From positions 1 through 27,475 of the forward strand of contig CAZWFN010000078.1 of the NCBI GenBank assembly GCA_964633205.1: a stretch of 27,475 nt of DNA, written 5' to 3'. The stretch comes from CAYVQE01 sp964633205. Lineage in GTDB: Bacteria; Myxococcota; B64-G9. The position numbers and the translations under genes are program-made. Under the pieces are notes generated by a model. The model ran no database searches and was not told the origin of the DNA. It worked only from the letters and a program-made list of their open reading frames with translations. Below, in pieces: positions 10,488 through 18,341 of the stretch (its first letter is position 1; each line of letters begins with the position of its first letter).

Positions 10488-11812
10488 TTCCGAGACCTCC
10501 TCGGCTTGGCGCCTTTTGCCGACCCGCGCGCTTTCTGCCGGGTGGACGCCTTCTTGGGAGCTTTCTTGGAAGCCTTCTTGGGAGCTTTCTTGGAGGCTTT
10601 CTTGGAGGCTTTCTTGGGCGCCTTCTTGGAAGCTTTCTTGGGAGCTTTCTTGGAAGCCTTCTTGGGAGCTTTCTTGGAAGCCTTCTTGGAAGCCTTCTTG
10701 GAAGCCTTCTTGGACGACTTGCCGGCTTTGCGCGCCGGCTTGCGGGCCTTGCCGGCCTTGTCCAGCGATTCCTTGATGGCCTCGGCCACCTGATCGGGCG
10801 AGGGTACCACGCCGCCGGCCTTGCCGAAGAAGTCGATGGCGACCGAGCCCTCGGCGGCCAGCTGCACGTCCTGGATCATCTGGCCCATGCTCATCTCGAC
10901 GTCGAGCACCCGCGCCGCCCGGTCCATGGCCCGGCGGCAGGCTTCGTAGGGGAAGGGGTTGACCGAGATCGGCCGGAACAGGCCCACCCGGTAGCCCTGT
11001 CCGCTCAGCTGGTCGATGGCCGACTTGCAGATGCGCGACACCATGCCGAAGGCCACCACCAGCAGATCGTAGGGTTCGTCGCAGTTGTACTCTTCCCAGC
11101 GCTGCTCGGCCTCGATGATGCGCTGCCACTTGGCGTGCAGCTTGATGTTGTGCTGGTTGCAGGCCTCGGGGTCGAGGTAGAGCGAGTTGACGATGCGCCG
11201 CTCGCGGCCGCCGCAGCCGGTCAGGGCCCAGTCGCCCGGGTCCAGCGGCGGGCCGATCTCCTGGTCGGGGAAGGCCACCGGCTCCATCATCTGGCCGATC
11301 ATGCCGTCGCCGATGACCATCACCGGGTTCAAGTAGCGTTCGGCCAGCTCGAAGGCCAGGATGACCAGGTCGACCGCCTCCTGCACCGACGACGGCGCCA
11401 GCGTCAGCAGCTTGAAATCGCCGTGGGCCATGCCCTTGGTGGCCTGCAGGTAGTCTCCCTGCGAAGGCAGGATGCCGCCCAGCCCCGGGCCGGAGCGCAT
11501 GATGTTGACCAGCACCACCGGCAGCTCGCAGGCGGCGATGTAGCTGATGCCCTCGGCCATCAGGCTGATGCCCGGCGACGACGATGTGGTCAGCACGCGC
11601 ATGCCCACTCCGGCGGCGCCGTAGATCATGTTCGAGGCGGCCACCTCGCTCTCGGCCTGGACGTACTGGCCGCCCACCTCGGGCAGGCGGCGGGCCAGGT
11701 ACTCCGGCACCTCGCTCTGGGGCGTGATCGGGTAGCCGAAGAAGTGCAGGCACCCGGCGCGGATGGCGGCCTCGCCGATGGCTTCGTTGCCTTTCATCAG
11801 GACCTTCGCCAT
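10484..11812 (-). CDS. vorB: VorB-type 2-oxoacid:ferredoxin oxidoreductase alpha subunit with H1-like lysine tail
   Basis: This encodes 442 residues. Residues 1-350 match the VorB/KorA family closely: 'MKGNEAIGEAAIRAG', 'FFGYPITPQSEVPEYL', 'QAESEVAASNM', 'SSSPGISLMAEGISY', 'GDGMIGQMMEP' and a C-terminal 'VLDVEMSMGQM'. The normal family length is about 350. Residues 352-442 are an extra tail made almost wholly of Lys, Ala, Ser and Pro, with 14 tetrapeptides KKAS or KKAP (368-423) and then Arg/Lys-rich residues. It looks like a histone H1 or AlgP tail. The tail is in frame, ends at the stop overlapping the beta-subunit start, and needs no frameshift, so it appears real. GGAG lies 9 bases before the ATG. 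The substrate is not certain. Confidence 0.95.
   Translation of the reverse strand: MAKVLMKGNEAIGEAAIRAGCLHFFGYPITPQSEVPEYLARRLPEVGGQYVQAESEVAASNMIYGAAGVGMRVLTTSSSPGISLMAEGISYIAACELPVVLVNIMRSGPGLGGILPSQGDYLQATKGMAHGDFKLLTLAPSSVQEAVDLVILAFELAERYLNPVMVIGDGMIGQMMEPVAFPDQEIGPPLDPGDWALTGCGGRERRIVNSLYLDPEACNQHNIKLHAKWQRIIEAEQRWEEYNCDEPYDLLVVAFGMVSRICKSAIDQLSGQGYRVGLFRPISVNPFPYEACRRAMDRAARVLDVEMSMGQMIQDVQLAAEGSVAIDFFGKAGGVVPSPDQVAEAIKESLDKAGKARKPARKAGKSSKKASKKASKKASKKAPKKASKKAPKKASKKAPKKASKKASKKAPKKASKKAPKKASTRQKARGSAKGAKPRRSRK
10544..10711 (-). repeat. 12-bp repeat tract coding for the KKAS/KKAP tail
   Basis: Fourteen imperfect copies of a 12-bp unit lie head-to-tail, each coding for Lys-Lys-Ala-Ser or Lys-Lys-Ala-Pro at the end of the alpha-subunit gene. 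Units differ mainly at the Ser/Pro codon and synonymous sites. Such a tract can lengthen or shorten in frame by slippage. It is coding sequence and has no spacers, so it is not a CRISPR array. Confidence 0.9.
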
Positions 11813-11833
11813 GGGCCGTGACTCCTTCCGGGA

Positions 11834-12067
11834 TCAGTAAGTGAAGAATTCGTACTGGGCGCCTTCGACGTAGACCTCGATGGCCACGTCGGGGCACGAG
11901 ATGGCGCACATCCGGCAGCCGATGCAGCGGGCCGGATCGCGGTTGATGGCAACCGGATACCCCTTCTTGTTGAAGGTGTCGGACATGGCCAGAATCTGCT
12001 GCGGGCAGGCGTCGTTGCACCGCTCGCAGCCCTTGCAGCGCTCGCTGTCGATCTCGATCTTCGGCAT
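11834..12067 (-). CDS. Delta-type 2x[4Fe-4S] ferredoxin of the 2-oxoacid oxidoreductase
   Basis: This encodes 77 residues with two classical motifs, CKGCERCNDACP and CIGCRMCAISCP, giving two [4Fe-4S] clusters. This is the small ferredoxin subunit usually found just upstream of VorB-type alpha subunits, where it takes electrons from the TPP site. Its ATG shares one base with the stop of the ATPase gene (TGATG), and the alpha subunit starts 21 bases after its stop. Confidence 0.93.
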   Translation of the reverse strand: MPKIEIDSERCKGCERCNDACPQQILAMSDTFNKKGYPVAINRDPARCIGCRMCAISCPDVAIEVYVEGAQYEFFTY

Positions 12068-12861
12068 CAGTCCACTCCCGAAGGCCGGCCGATGGGTACG
12101 GGACGGGCGGCCGGCGTCTGGTCCTCGTCCTCCTGCTCTTTTTGGGCCTTCAGCCAGGGCGGCAACATGTGGCGCTCGAGGCGCAACAGCGGGGCATCCA
12201 CCACCGCCAGCGCCGGGTCGTCGGCCAGCGGGCCCATGGCCGTGACCAGCATCAGCTCGCGGCCGGTGCGTTCGGCCACCTGGCGTGCCAGCCGCCAGCC
12301 GTCCAGGATGTCGTCCGGGGTGGTGTCGGTGACCAGGTGGGTATTGGCGATGAACCCGGTGACCCGCATCCGGGCCGCCTGCTCGATGGACTCCATCATG
12401 CGCTCGCAGCCTGCGGGCGTATCCGTGAAGGGCCGGCGGGCGTTGAGCACCTGCCACAGGGCATAGGGCCGGTCGGCCAGCCGACCGGCGAACGAGGACA
12501 GCAGCCGGGCACCGACCGCGTCGCCGCCGACATCGAATAGATTGGCGCCTTGGGCCCGCGGCGAGAGCATGCCCTGGATCTCGGGTACCACGATGGGCAG
12601 ATCGGCCCAGCTCTGGTGTCCCGGCGGCACGACCACCCGGATCTGGTGGCGTTCCATCAGGGCGCGCGCCTCGCGGCAGCGGAAATAGGGGTTGACGATG
12701 TCCAGGTCGGCGATCTGAACCGCGTGGCCGCGGCGGCGTAGCTGGAGAGCCAGATTGACCGCGATCTCGGTCTTGCCCGAGCCGTAGTTGCCCACGATCA
12801 GGACAGGGCCTGACTCGGCAAAAAAGTCCAAACGTTCCAGTGCGTTCTTTTTCTCCGCCAT
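12067..12861 (-). CDS. P-loop ATPase heading the oxidoreductase operon
   Basis: This encodes 264 residues from the ATG at 12861 (MAEKKNALERLDFF). The ORF is open further upstream, but those codons overlap the divergent promoter region and look non-coding. A Walker A motif GNYGSGKTE lies at 24-32, followed by 'DLDIVNPYFRCRE' at 52-64, where acidic switch residues would sit in SIMIBI/MinD-like ATPases; 'NLFDVGGD' is a likely Walker B region. It is cytoplasmic with no membrane segment. It is the first gene of the operon, translationally coupled to the ferredoxin gene. A role in metal-cluster delivery or maturation of the oxidoreductase is possible by analogy with MinD/Mrp-type proteins but is not shown by the sequence. 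Confidence 0.82.
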   Translation of the reverse strand: MAEKKNALERLDFFAESGPVLIVGNYGSGKTEIAVNLALQLRRRGHAVQIADLDIVNPYFRCREARALMERHQIRVVVPPGHQSWADLPIVVPEIQGMLSPRAQGANLFDVGGDAVGARLLSSFAGRLADRPYALWQVLNARRPFTDTPAGCERMMESIEQAARMRVTGFIANTHLVTDTTPDDILDGWRLARQVAERTGRELMLVTAMGPLADDPALAVVDAPLLRLERHMLPPWLKAQKEQEDEDQTPAARPVPIGRPSGVD

Positions 12862-12944
12862 CGTTCGCGGATCCCTTAGCACCCGGTGCCGTGCTTGGCA
12901 AGGGGTTTTCCCCGTCGTTCCGATCCACAAGCCCGCTTTTCCGG

Positions 12945-12974
12945 TTGCGAACCGGCCGGGCCCTTGGGTATCAT
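12945..12974 (+). promoter_or_regulatory. Candidate promoter for the glycosyltransferase-kinase pair
   Basis: TTGCGA (12945-12950, 4 of 6) and TATCAT (12969-12974, 5 of 6) are 18 bases apart, about 45 bases before the ATG at 13019, in the region between divergent genes. No convincing promoter for the opposite operon could be picked out here. Confidence 0.4.
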
Positions 12975-13018
12975 CCGGCCGGCGTTGCCGAAATCGGACC
13001 CTTTGAGAAGGGAAAAGC

Positions 13019-14782
13019 ATGGCCTATGCAGATCTGGAACGGTCCTTTGCCAGGGCCAAGCGGCCCGATGTGGCCCTGGTCACCAACCACGGATACGCCG
13101 GAGTCGAGATTCCCCTGGGTGGTGCGCCGGACACCGGCGGCCAGAACATGTACGTCAACTCGCTGGCCCTGGCCCTGGATCGGCTGGGCTACCGGGTGAC
13201 CATCTTCGCCCGCGGCGGTTTCCCCTACTTCGAGAGCGATCGGCTGCGCGAGGAGCCCGACTACCTGTCCGAGCACGTCCGCTACGTGTTCGTACCGGGT
13301 GGCGGCGAGACCTTCATTCGCAAGGAGGACATCGCCGTGGCCCTCGACGAGGAGGTCGAGTGGCTCGACGGCTTCATCCGGGCCGAGGCCGGAGAGCGCG
13401 ATGTTGCTCCCTGGCAGTCCTACGAGTTCGTCAATACCCACTACTGGGATGCCGCGGTGATGGGGGTGCGGCTGGTGGAGCGCTGGCGCAACGACTTGGC
13501 CGTCCAGGCGCTGCGGCAGTTGCTCGAAGGGGTGGTGCCGGACGACGCCCTGGAGCAACTCTGGGCCGAACGCCACTGGCGGGCGGTCGGCGAGGCCCCG
13601 GTCTACCACCTGGGCCTGACCTTGCTCGAGTGCGAGGGCAGCCCGGCCACACCGCTGGTCCAGCGGACCCGGGCCTGCGCCAGCCGCTGGGTGGCGGCGC
13701 GCAAGATGACGGCCAAGCACGAGAAGATCATCCTGAGCACGGTCGGCGATGCGCTGGAGGCCGCCGCCGAGACCATGGCCCCGGCGCTGCACTCGGTGGT
13801 GGCGGCCGATGCGCTGGGTGTGGCCCTGCTGACCCTCAACCCGGATCGGGCCGAGAACCTCAAGGCCGAGATGGATGAGCTCGACCGCCACGTCTGGACG
13901 CCCCACAGCCTGGGCGATCTCAAGGACGAGAACTACCGCCATCGGTCGCTGGAAAAGCGGCGGGACTTGAAGTTCTGCGAGCGGCGCGACCACGAGCGCA
14001 TGGCCTGCGATCGTTCGCAAGCCTTCGCCGCCACCTCGACCGAGATCGCCGAAATGCTGCGTACCCACTACCGGGTGCCGGCCGAGCAGATCTTCTACTT
14101 CCCGCCGTGCATCGACAAGAAGCTGTTCCGCCGCTACGACGCCGATGAGTGCGAGTCCAGCTGGCGCTACCTGGCCGAGATCAGCGGCGTGGACGTCGAC
14201 CGGCTGCGCGCCGGCAAGCTGCTTTTCGAGACCAGCCGCATGGATCACACCAAGCGCAAGGACCTGCTGCTCGAGGCCTTCGCCCAGGTGGCGCCCGAGG
14301 TCGCGGATGCCTACCTGTTCATCGGCGGCGGACCGCAGAACGAGGTCTTCCAGGAGTTGCAGGCCATGTTGGACGACACTCCGGAGCTCGCCGGGCGCGC
14401 CTTTCTGACCGCCTTCATTCCGGACGAGCACATCGGTCCGTTGTTCTCGATGGCCGACGTCTACGTGTCGGCCTCCGAGATGGAGGGCTTCGGCATGTCG
14501 GTCTCGCAGGCCGCGGCCGCCCATACGGCGGTCATCAGCTCGGATTTGATCCCGTTCTCGGTGCAGTACGCCCCCGAGGATGCGGTGGTGGTGCCGGCCG
14601 GCGACGTCGAGGACTTCGCCGGGGCCATGCGGCGGCTGCTGCAGGATGACGATGAGCGCGATTGGCGGGCGGCCGGTCTGGCCGAGAAGGCCGAGCAGCT
14701 CGACTGGGAACGCCAGGCCGAGTCCTTCCTGTCCTACCTGCGCCGCAGCGGCATGCGGATCGCCGAGGGGGGCGACCGATGA
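13019..14782 (+). CDS. GT4-family, sucrose-phosphate-synthase-like glycosyltransferase
   Basis: This encodes 587 residues; AAGGG precedes the ATG by about 6 bases. The N-terminus has the sucrose synthase/sucrose-phosphate synthase signature 'GGAPDTGGQNMYVNSLALAL' (about 35-54) for UDP-sugar and acceptor binding. 'TPHSLGDLK' (near 298) corresponds to the conserved HSLG motif. The C-terminal GT-B domain has 'FETSRMDHTKRKDLLLEAF' and 'SASEMEGFGMSVSQ'. Two oddities are visible. About 130 residues separate 'NTHYWDAA' from 'TPHSLG', where the family normally has about 25. The E-x7-E motif reads Glu489-x7-Gln497. It probably moves a sugar from a nucleotide donor to a small, possibly phosphorylated, acceptor in the cytoplasm; the product is unknown. 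Its stop overlaps the kinase start. Confidence 0.88.
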   Translation: MAYADLERSFARAKRPDVALVTNHGYAGVEIPLGGAPDTGGQNMYVNSLALALDRLGYRVTIFARGGFPYFESDRLREEPDYLSEHVRYVFVPGGGETFIRKEDIAVALDEEVEWLDGFIRAEAGERDVAPWQSYEFVNTHYWDAAVMGVRLVERWRNDLAVQALRQLLEGVVPDDALEQLWAERHWRAVGEAPVYHLGLTLLECEGSPATPLVQRTRACASRWVAARKMTAKHEKIILSTVGDALEAAAETMAPALHSVVAADALGVALLTLNPDRAENLKAEMDELDRHVWTPHSLGDLKDENYRHRSLEKRRDLKFCERRDHERMACDRSQAFAATSTEIAEMLRTHYRVPAEQIFYFPPCIDKKLFRRYDADECESSWRYLAEISGVDVDRLRAGKLLFETSRMDHTKRKDLLLEAFAQVAPEVADAYLFIGGGPQNEVFQELQAMLDDTPELAGRAFLTAFIPDEHIGPLFSMADVYVSASEMEGFGMSVSQAAAAHTAVISSDLIPFSVQYAPEDAVVVPAGDVEDFAGAMRRLLQDDDERDWRAAGLAEKAEQLDWERQAESFLSYLRRSGMRIAEGGDR

Positions 14783-15417
14783 TCGGGGACAAGCTGGTCA
14801 TCACCGACTACCATCGCCGGGGGGCCGACCTGGTGATGGAGTCCATCCGGCCGCGGCTGGAGCGGGGCGAGAAGCTGATCGTCACGGTGGCCGGCGAGTC
14901 CGGCTCCGGCAAGAGCGAGATCGGCCACTGCCTGGCCGACCTGGCCGAGCAGAACGGCAAGCGCTCCTTCGTCTTCGGCCAGGACGATTACTTCCATTTG
15001 CCACCGCACCAGAACCACCAGCGCCGGCTCGGCGACATCGGCTGGGTGGGCCCCAGCGAGGTGCGGCTCGACCTGCTGGATGCCCACGTGGTCGCCCTGC
15101 GCGACGGATTGACCGCGCCGCTGGAGAAGCCGCTGATCTACTTCGAAGAGGATCGCATCGGCAGCGAGCTGGTCGAGCCGCAGCCGGTCGACCTGGTCAT
15201 CGCCGAGGGCACCTACACCAGCCTGCTGGAAAACGCCGACCTGCGCGCGTTCATCGATCGCACCTACCTGCAGACCAAGAAAGCGCGGCTGCGGCGTGCC
15301 CGCGATCCGGCCACCGCGTTTTTGGAGCGGGTGCTGGCCATCGAGCACGAGGTCATCTCGCAGCACAAGGCCCGGGCCGACGTGGTCATCCCGCCGCCGC
15401 CCGCCGAGCAGGCGTGA
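14779..15417 (+). CDS. Uridine kinase/PRK-like P-loop kinase
   Basis: This encodes 212 residues. The ATG at 14779 overlaps the glycosyltransferase stop (ATGA); an upstream in-frame start would overlap far more and is unlikely. Walker A GESGSGKS lies at 39-46, a DDYF motif at 69-72 occupies the position of the substrate-site 'DxYY/F' of uridine kinases, and 'VDLVIAEGTYTSLL' fits the Walker B/'EG' segment of the phosphoribulokinase/uridine kinase family. The substrate cannot be read from this. Coupling to the sugar transferase suggests it phosphorylates a sugar, polyol or glycerate that serves as acceptor, or salvages the nucleoside; this is inference. Confidence 0.83.
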   Translation: MIGDKLVITDYHRRGADLVMESIRPRLERGEKLIVTVAGESGSGKSEIGHCLADLAEQNGKRSFVFGQDDYFHLPPHQNHQRRLGDIGWVGPSEVRLDLLDAHVVALRDGLTAPLEKPLIYFEEDRIGSELVEPQPVDLVIAEGTYTSLLENADLRAFIDRTYLQTKKARLRRARDPATAFLERVLAIEHEVISQHKARADVVIPPPPAEQA

Positions 15418-15438
15418 CCCGGGCCGGGGGAATCCAAG

Positions 15439-18246
15439 CTATGGCGTGAAGTGCAGCCGGCTCTCGGCGGCGGCCACCACCTCGCTCTCGGTGAAGGCCA
15501 GTCGCGGTGCCAGGTTGCGCCGCCACAGCTCGGCCTCGTCGGCGTGGTGGGGCAGGTTCGGGTCGTGCTGGTTGCCGCCCGGGATCACGGTGTGGGCCCG
15601 CGGCCCGTCGGGGCTCATCTCCACCACCAGCCGCTGCGATGGGCCGTGATCGAAGGAGAAGTCGGTGGTACTCCAGTTGCCGTAGGCCGAGGCGTCGATC
15701 ACGTGGTTGTCGCCGTGGCGCGGGAAACCGTGCGGGTAGTCGGGGTCGTCGGGCGGCGGGATGGAGAAGATGTCCTGGCCGAAGGCGGCCAGGCCGAACA
15801 TGTCCTCGAAGCGCACCGTGTGCAGCGCTCCCCAGCGCCACTGCTCCATGGTGGCGGTGCCGAACTCGGCCTCCAGCCAGGCCAGCGCGTCCAGCGCGGC
15901 GCGCACCATGCGCTCGTCCCGGCTCTCCTCGACATCTTCGGTGTTCAGGTCGTCCCACAGCACGCTGTCGCCCAGATCGGCGTCGTAGCTGGCCAGCCGG
16001 TTCGGCTCCAGGATGGCGAACTGCAGGGTGCGGATGACGAGGCTGCCCGAGGGACGCACGCCGATGCGTTCGACCTCGTCGTCGAAGGTCAGGTGCAGCA
16101 GCCGCGGCAGGGTGGCGTTGAACAGGGTGGCGGCGATGCTGTCGGCGATGGCGGCGGCCGACGGGTCGCCCTCCACCGCGGCCGGGGTGTCGAAGCTCTC
16201 CCAGGCGCCCAGTCGGTCGCGCATGGCGGCCAGTTGGTCCAGGGCCGCGGCGTCGGCGCCGGCCACCAGGGCCTGCAGGTCGGCGTGGCTGCCGGGGCTG
16301 GCCCGCTCTTCCAGGGCGCGGTCCAGCGCGGCCACCAGGGCTCCGGTGAGCTTGGCGCCCAGCGGCGAGCGGTGATCGGCCTGCATCTGCTGCATCTGCT
16401 CGACCGTGATGCCGCCGGCGGCCACCAGCGGCTCGAGCAGGGCCAGCAGCCGCGCCTGGCGGTGGCCCAAGTTGGCGTTGGTGGTCAGGAAGTGCTCGTC
16501 GTTCAACGGATTGCCGTCGCGGTTGGTACCCACCGCATCCTGGTTGGAGGTGGCCAGCCAGCCGGACTCCGGGTTTTTGGCGTGCGGGATGGCGGCGTCG
16601 TCCAGCCAGTCGATCCACTCGTGATCGCCGGTGCCGGGCAGCACCAAGCCGGGATGCAGGCCGCTCAGCGCAGCCGGGTCCCAGCTCAGCGCCGCCGCGG
16701 CGCGCACCGGCACCTGGCAGCGGGTGGTCCACAGGATGTTGCCGGCGCTGTCGGCCGCCACGATGTTCTGCCCGCCCACCTTGAAATGCTCCATGGCGGC
16801 CGCCACGTCGTCGACCGTCTCGGCCAGGTTGAAGCCGATGAAGGCGCGCAGCTCGTTCGACGGCGTGAAGCCCACCCACTTCAGCGCCAGGGCTCCGTCC
16901 TCGGTGCGGGTGTCCGGAATGATCGGACCGTGGTGGGGCACCAGCTCGATGGTCAGGTCCACATCGGGCGCGCCGGCCACGACGATGGTCTCCTCGATGG
17001 TCTCGATGGACACCTGCTCGCCCTCGAACAGCACCGTGTCCGGCGAATCGCCGGAGCCGGGGGTAATGGTCTCCTGGTAGACGTCGGTCACGTCGTAGTT
17101 GTTGACCGTGGCGCCCCAGGCCACGTTGCGGTTGAAGCCCAGGGTGATGCCCGGGGTGCCGGCGAAGGACACGCCCATGACGTCCCAGTCGCCGCCGGCC
17201 CGGGCGGTGTTGATGTGGTTGAGCCACCAGACCGGTGGCGAGGACAGGCTCAGGTGCGGGTCGTTGGCCAGGATGGGATGTCCCGAGGCCGTGTGTTCAC
17301 CGGAGACGATCCAGTTGTTGGAACCGCCGCCGAAGACCCGATCGCGCAGCTTCTTCATCTGCTGCAGCATGGGCTGCGCGCGGCGCAGCAGCTCGACGCG
17401 CGGCAGCCAGCGTTCGGCTGGCGCCGGGGCGCGCGGCGGTAGCGGCCGGGCCGAGCGCACGCCCAGGTCGAAGAAACCCTCCAGGGTATATGCCGGCTCG
17501 GCCGGCGCCAGCGGCCACATGTCGGCGAAGGCTCCGGCCCGGGCGGCCAGCCGGGGGTCGTCGGAGTCGGCTGGAAAGGCCGCGGCCGCACCGGCCAGCG
17601 CCAGCGACCAGTCCACGTCGGCCCAGCCCGAAAAGCTCAGCAGGTAGGTCTCGTAGCGGGCCAGGGCCTCGGTGTTGGCCCCGGTCCAGTCGGTCAGCAG
17701 CTCGTTGCGCAGCAGGCTGGGCAGGAAGTTGCCCGGCAGGCTGGCCTCGCCGTCGCGGATGCGCTGGATGTAGGCGGTGATGCCCTCGGAGAAGGCGTCC
17801 AGCACCGCCTTGCTGGGATCGTCGGCATCCAGCCCCTCGTAGGCCGCCGCGGCCTGGCGGTGGAAGCCCAACAGGCGGCTCGATCGGTCGGAGGCGACCA
17901 TGCTGGCGTCGAGGTTGCCGGCCACCTCGGCCAGCCGGCCCTCGATGGCGCGGCGCAAAAACTCCATCTGGGCCATGCGGTCGCGGGCCATGAGGTAGCC
18001 CTGCACTCGGATGGCATCTTCCGGGTTGGTGGCGTAGATGTGCGGGATGCCCCGATCGTCGATCACCGCGTCGACCGCCGCGTCCAGCGCTGGCAAGGTG
18101 ATCTCCTCGGCGATCGGCAGATCCTCGATCACCTCGGCTGGTCCACCGTCGCTGCCGGCGTCGTCTTTGCCGCCGTTGCCCCCGCCGCAACCCAGCCAGC
18201 ACAGCACCGAGGCCAATAGGATCCAGGTATGACAGTCGCGTCGCAT
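15439..18246 (-). CDS. Penicillin acylase family lipoprotein (Ntn hydrolase)
   Basis: This encodes 935 residues from the ATG at 18246, chosen because GGAGG lies 8 bases before it; ATGs further upstream lack this. A signal peptide ends in Trp-Leu-Gly-Cys at residue 20, followed by a Gly/Asp linker, suggesting an anchored lipoprotein. The rest is a penicillin amidase precursor: alpha chain to about 308, then 'GGGSNNW' with Ser309 as the expected nucleophile exposed by autocleavage, 'HPILANDPHL' (about 323-332) and 'GVSFAGTPGITLGFN'. Family members hydrolyse amide bonds of acylated compounds, including beta-lactams and acyl-homoserine lactones. The substrate here is unknown. It has its own likely promoter at 18282-18311 and converges with the kinase gene, 21 bases apart. 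Confidence 0.93.
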   Translation of the reverse strand: MRRDCHTWILLASVLCWLGCGGGNGGKDDAGSDGGPAEVIEDLPIAEEITLPALDAAVDAVIDDRGIPHIYATNPEDAIRVQGYLMARDRMAQMEFLRRAIEGRLAEVAGNLDASMVASDRSSRLLGFHRQAAAAYEGLDADDPSKAVLDAFSEGITAYIQRIRDGEASLPGNFLPSLLRNELLTDWTGANTEALARYETYLLSFSGWADVDWSLALAGAAAAFPADSDDPRLAARAGAFADMWPLAPAEPAYTLEGFFDLGVRSARPLPPRAPAPAERWLPRVELLRRAQPMLQQMKKLRDRVFGGGSNNWIVSGEHTASGHPILANDPHLSLSSPPVWWLNHINTARAGGDWDVMGVSFAGTPGITLGFNRNVAWGATVNNYDVTDVYQETITPGSGDSPDTVLFEGEQVSIETIEETIVVAGAPDVDLTIELVPHHGPIIPDTRTEDGALALKWVGFTPSNELRAFIGFNLAETVDDVAAAMEHFKVGGQNIVAADSAGNILWTTRCQVPVRAAAALSWDPAALSGLHPGLVLPGTGDHEWIDWLDDAAIPHAKNPESGWLATSNQDAVGTNRDGNPLNDEHFLTTNANLGHRQARLLALLEPLVAAGGITVEQMQQMQADHRSPLGAKLTGALVAALDRALEERASPGSHADLQALVAGADAAALDQLAAMRDRLGAWESFDTPAAVEGDPSAAAIADSIAATLFNATLPRLLHLTFDDEVERIGVRPSGSLVIRTLQFAILEPNRLASYDADLGDSVLWDDLNTEDVEESRDERMVRAALDALAWLEAEFGTATMEQWRWGALHTVRFEDMFGLAAFGQDIFSIPPPDDPDYPHGFPRHGDNHVIDASAYGNWSTTDFSFDHGPSQRLVVEMSPDGPRAHTVIPGGNQHDPNLPHHADEAELWRRNLAPRLAFTESEVVAAAESRLHFTP

Positions 18247-18281
18247 TTCCATCCCCTCCAGGATGTGTTCCCGATGGCGGC

Positions 18282-18311
18282 ATTCTAGCCCCCCCTGTCG
18301 GGACGGTACAA
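18282..18311 (-). promoter_or_regulatory. Candidate promoter for the penicillin-acylase-family gene
   Basis: On the minus strand TTGTAC (18311-18306) and TAGAAT (18287-18282) have an 18-base spacer. The transcript would start about 30 bases before the ATG at 18246. The -10 box is 5 of 6 to consensus and the -35 box 3 of 6. GCACTTGTA around the -35 also occurs before the 692-4066 lipoprotein gene. Confidence 0.42.
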
Positions 18312-18341
18312 GTGCCACCATGCAAGCTCACGCGTTCGGAG

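Noticed and set aside
10544..10711. Regular short repeats suggestive of a CRISPR array or satellite
   Set aside because: The units are only 12 bp, have no spacers and encode in-frame KKAS/KKAP at the end of a real gene.
12862..13020. N-terminal extension of the ATPase from 13020
   Set aside because: These residues are Arg/Pro-rich and non-conserved in appearance, overlap the divergent promoter region, and the Walker A motif sits at the usual distance from the ATG at 12861.
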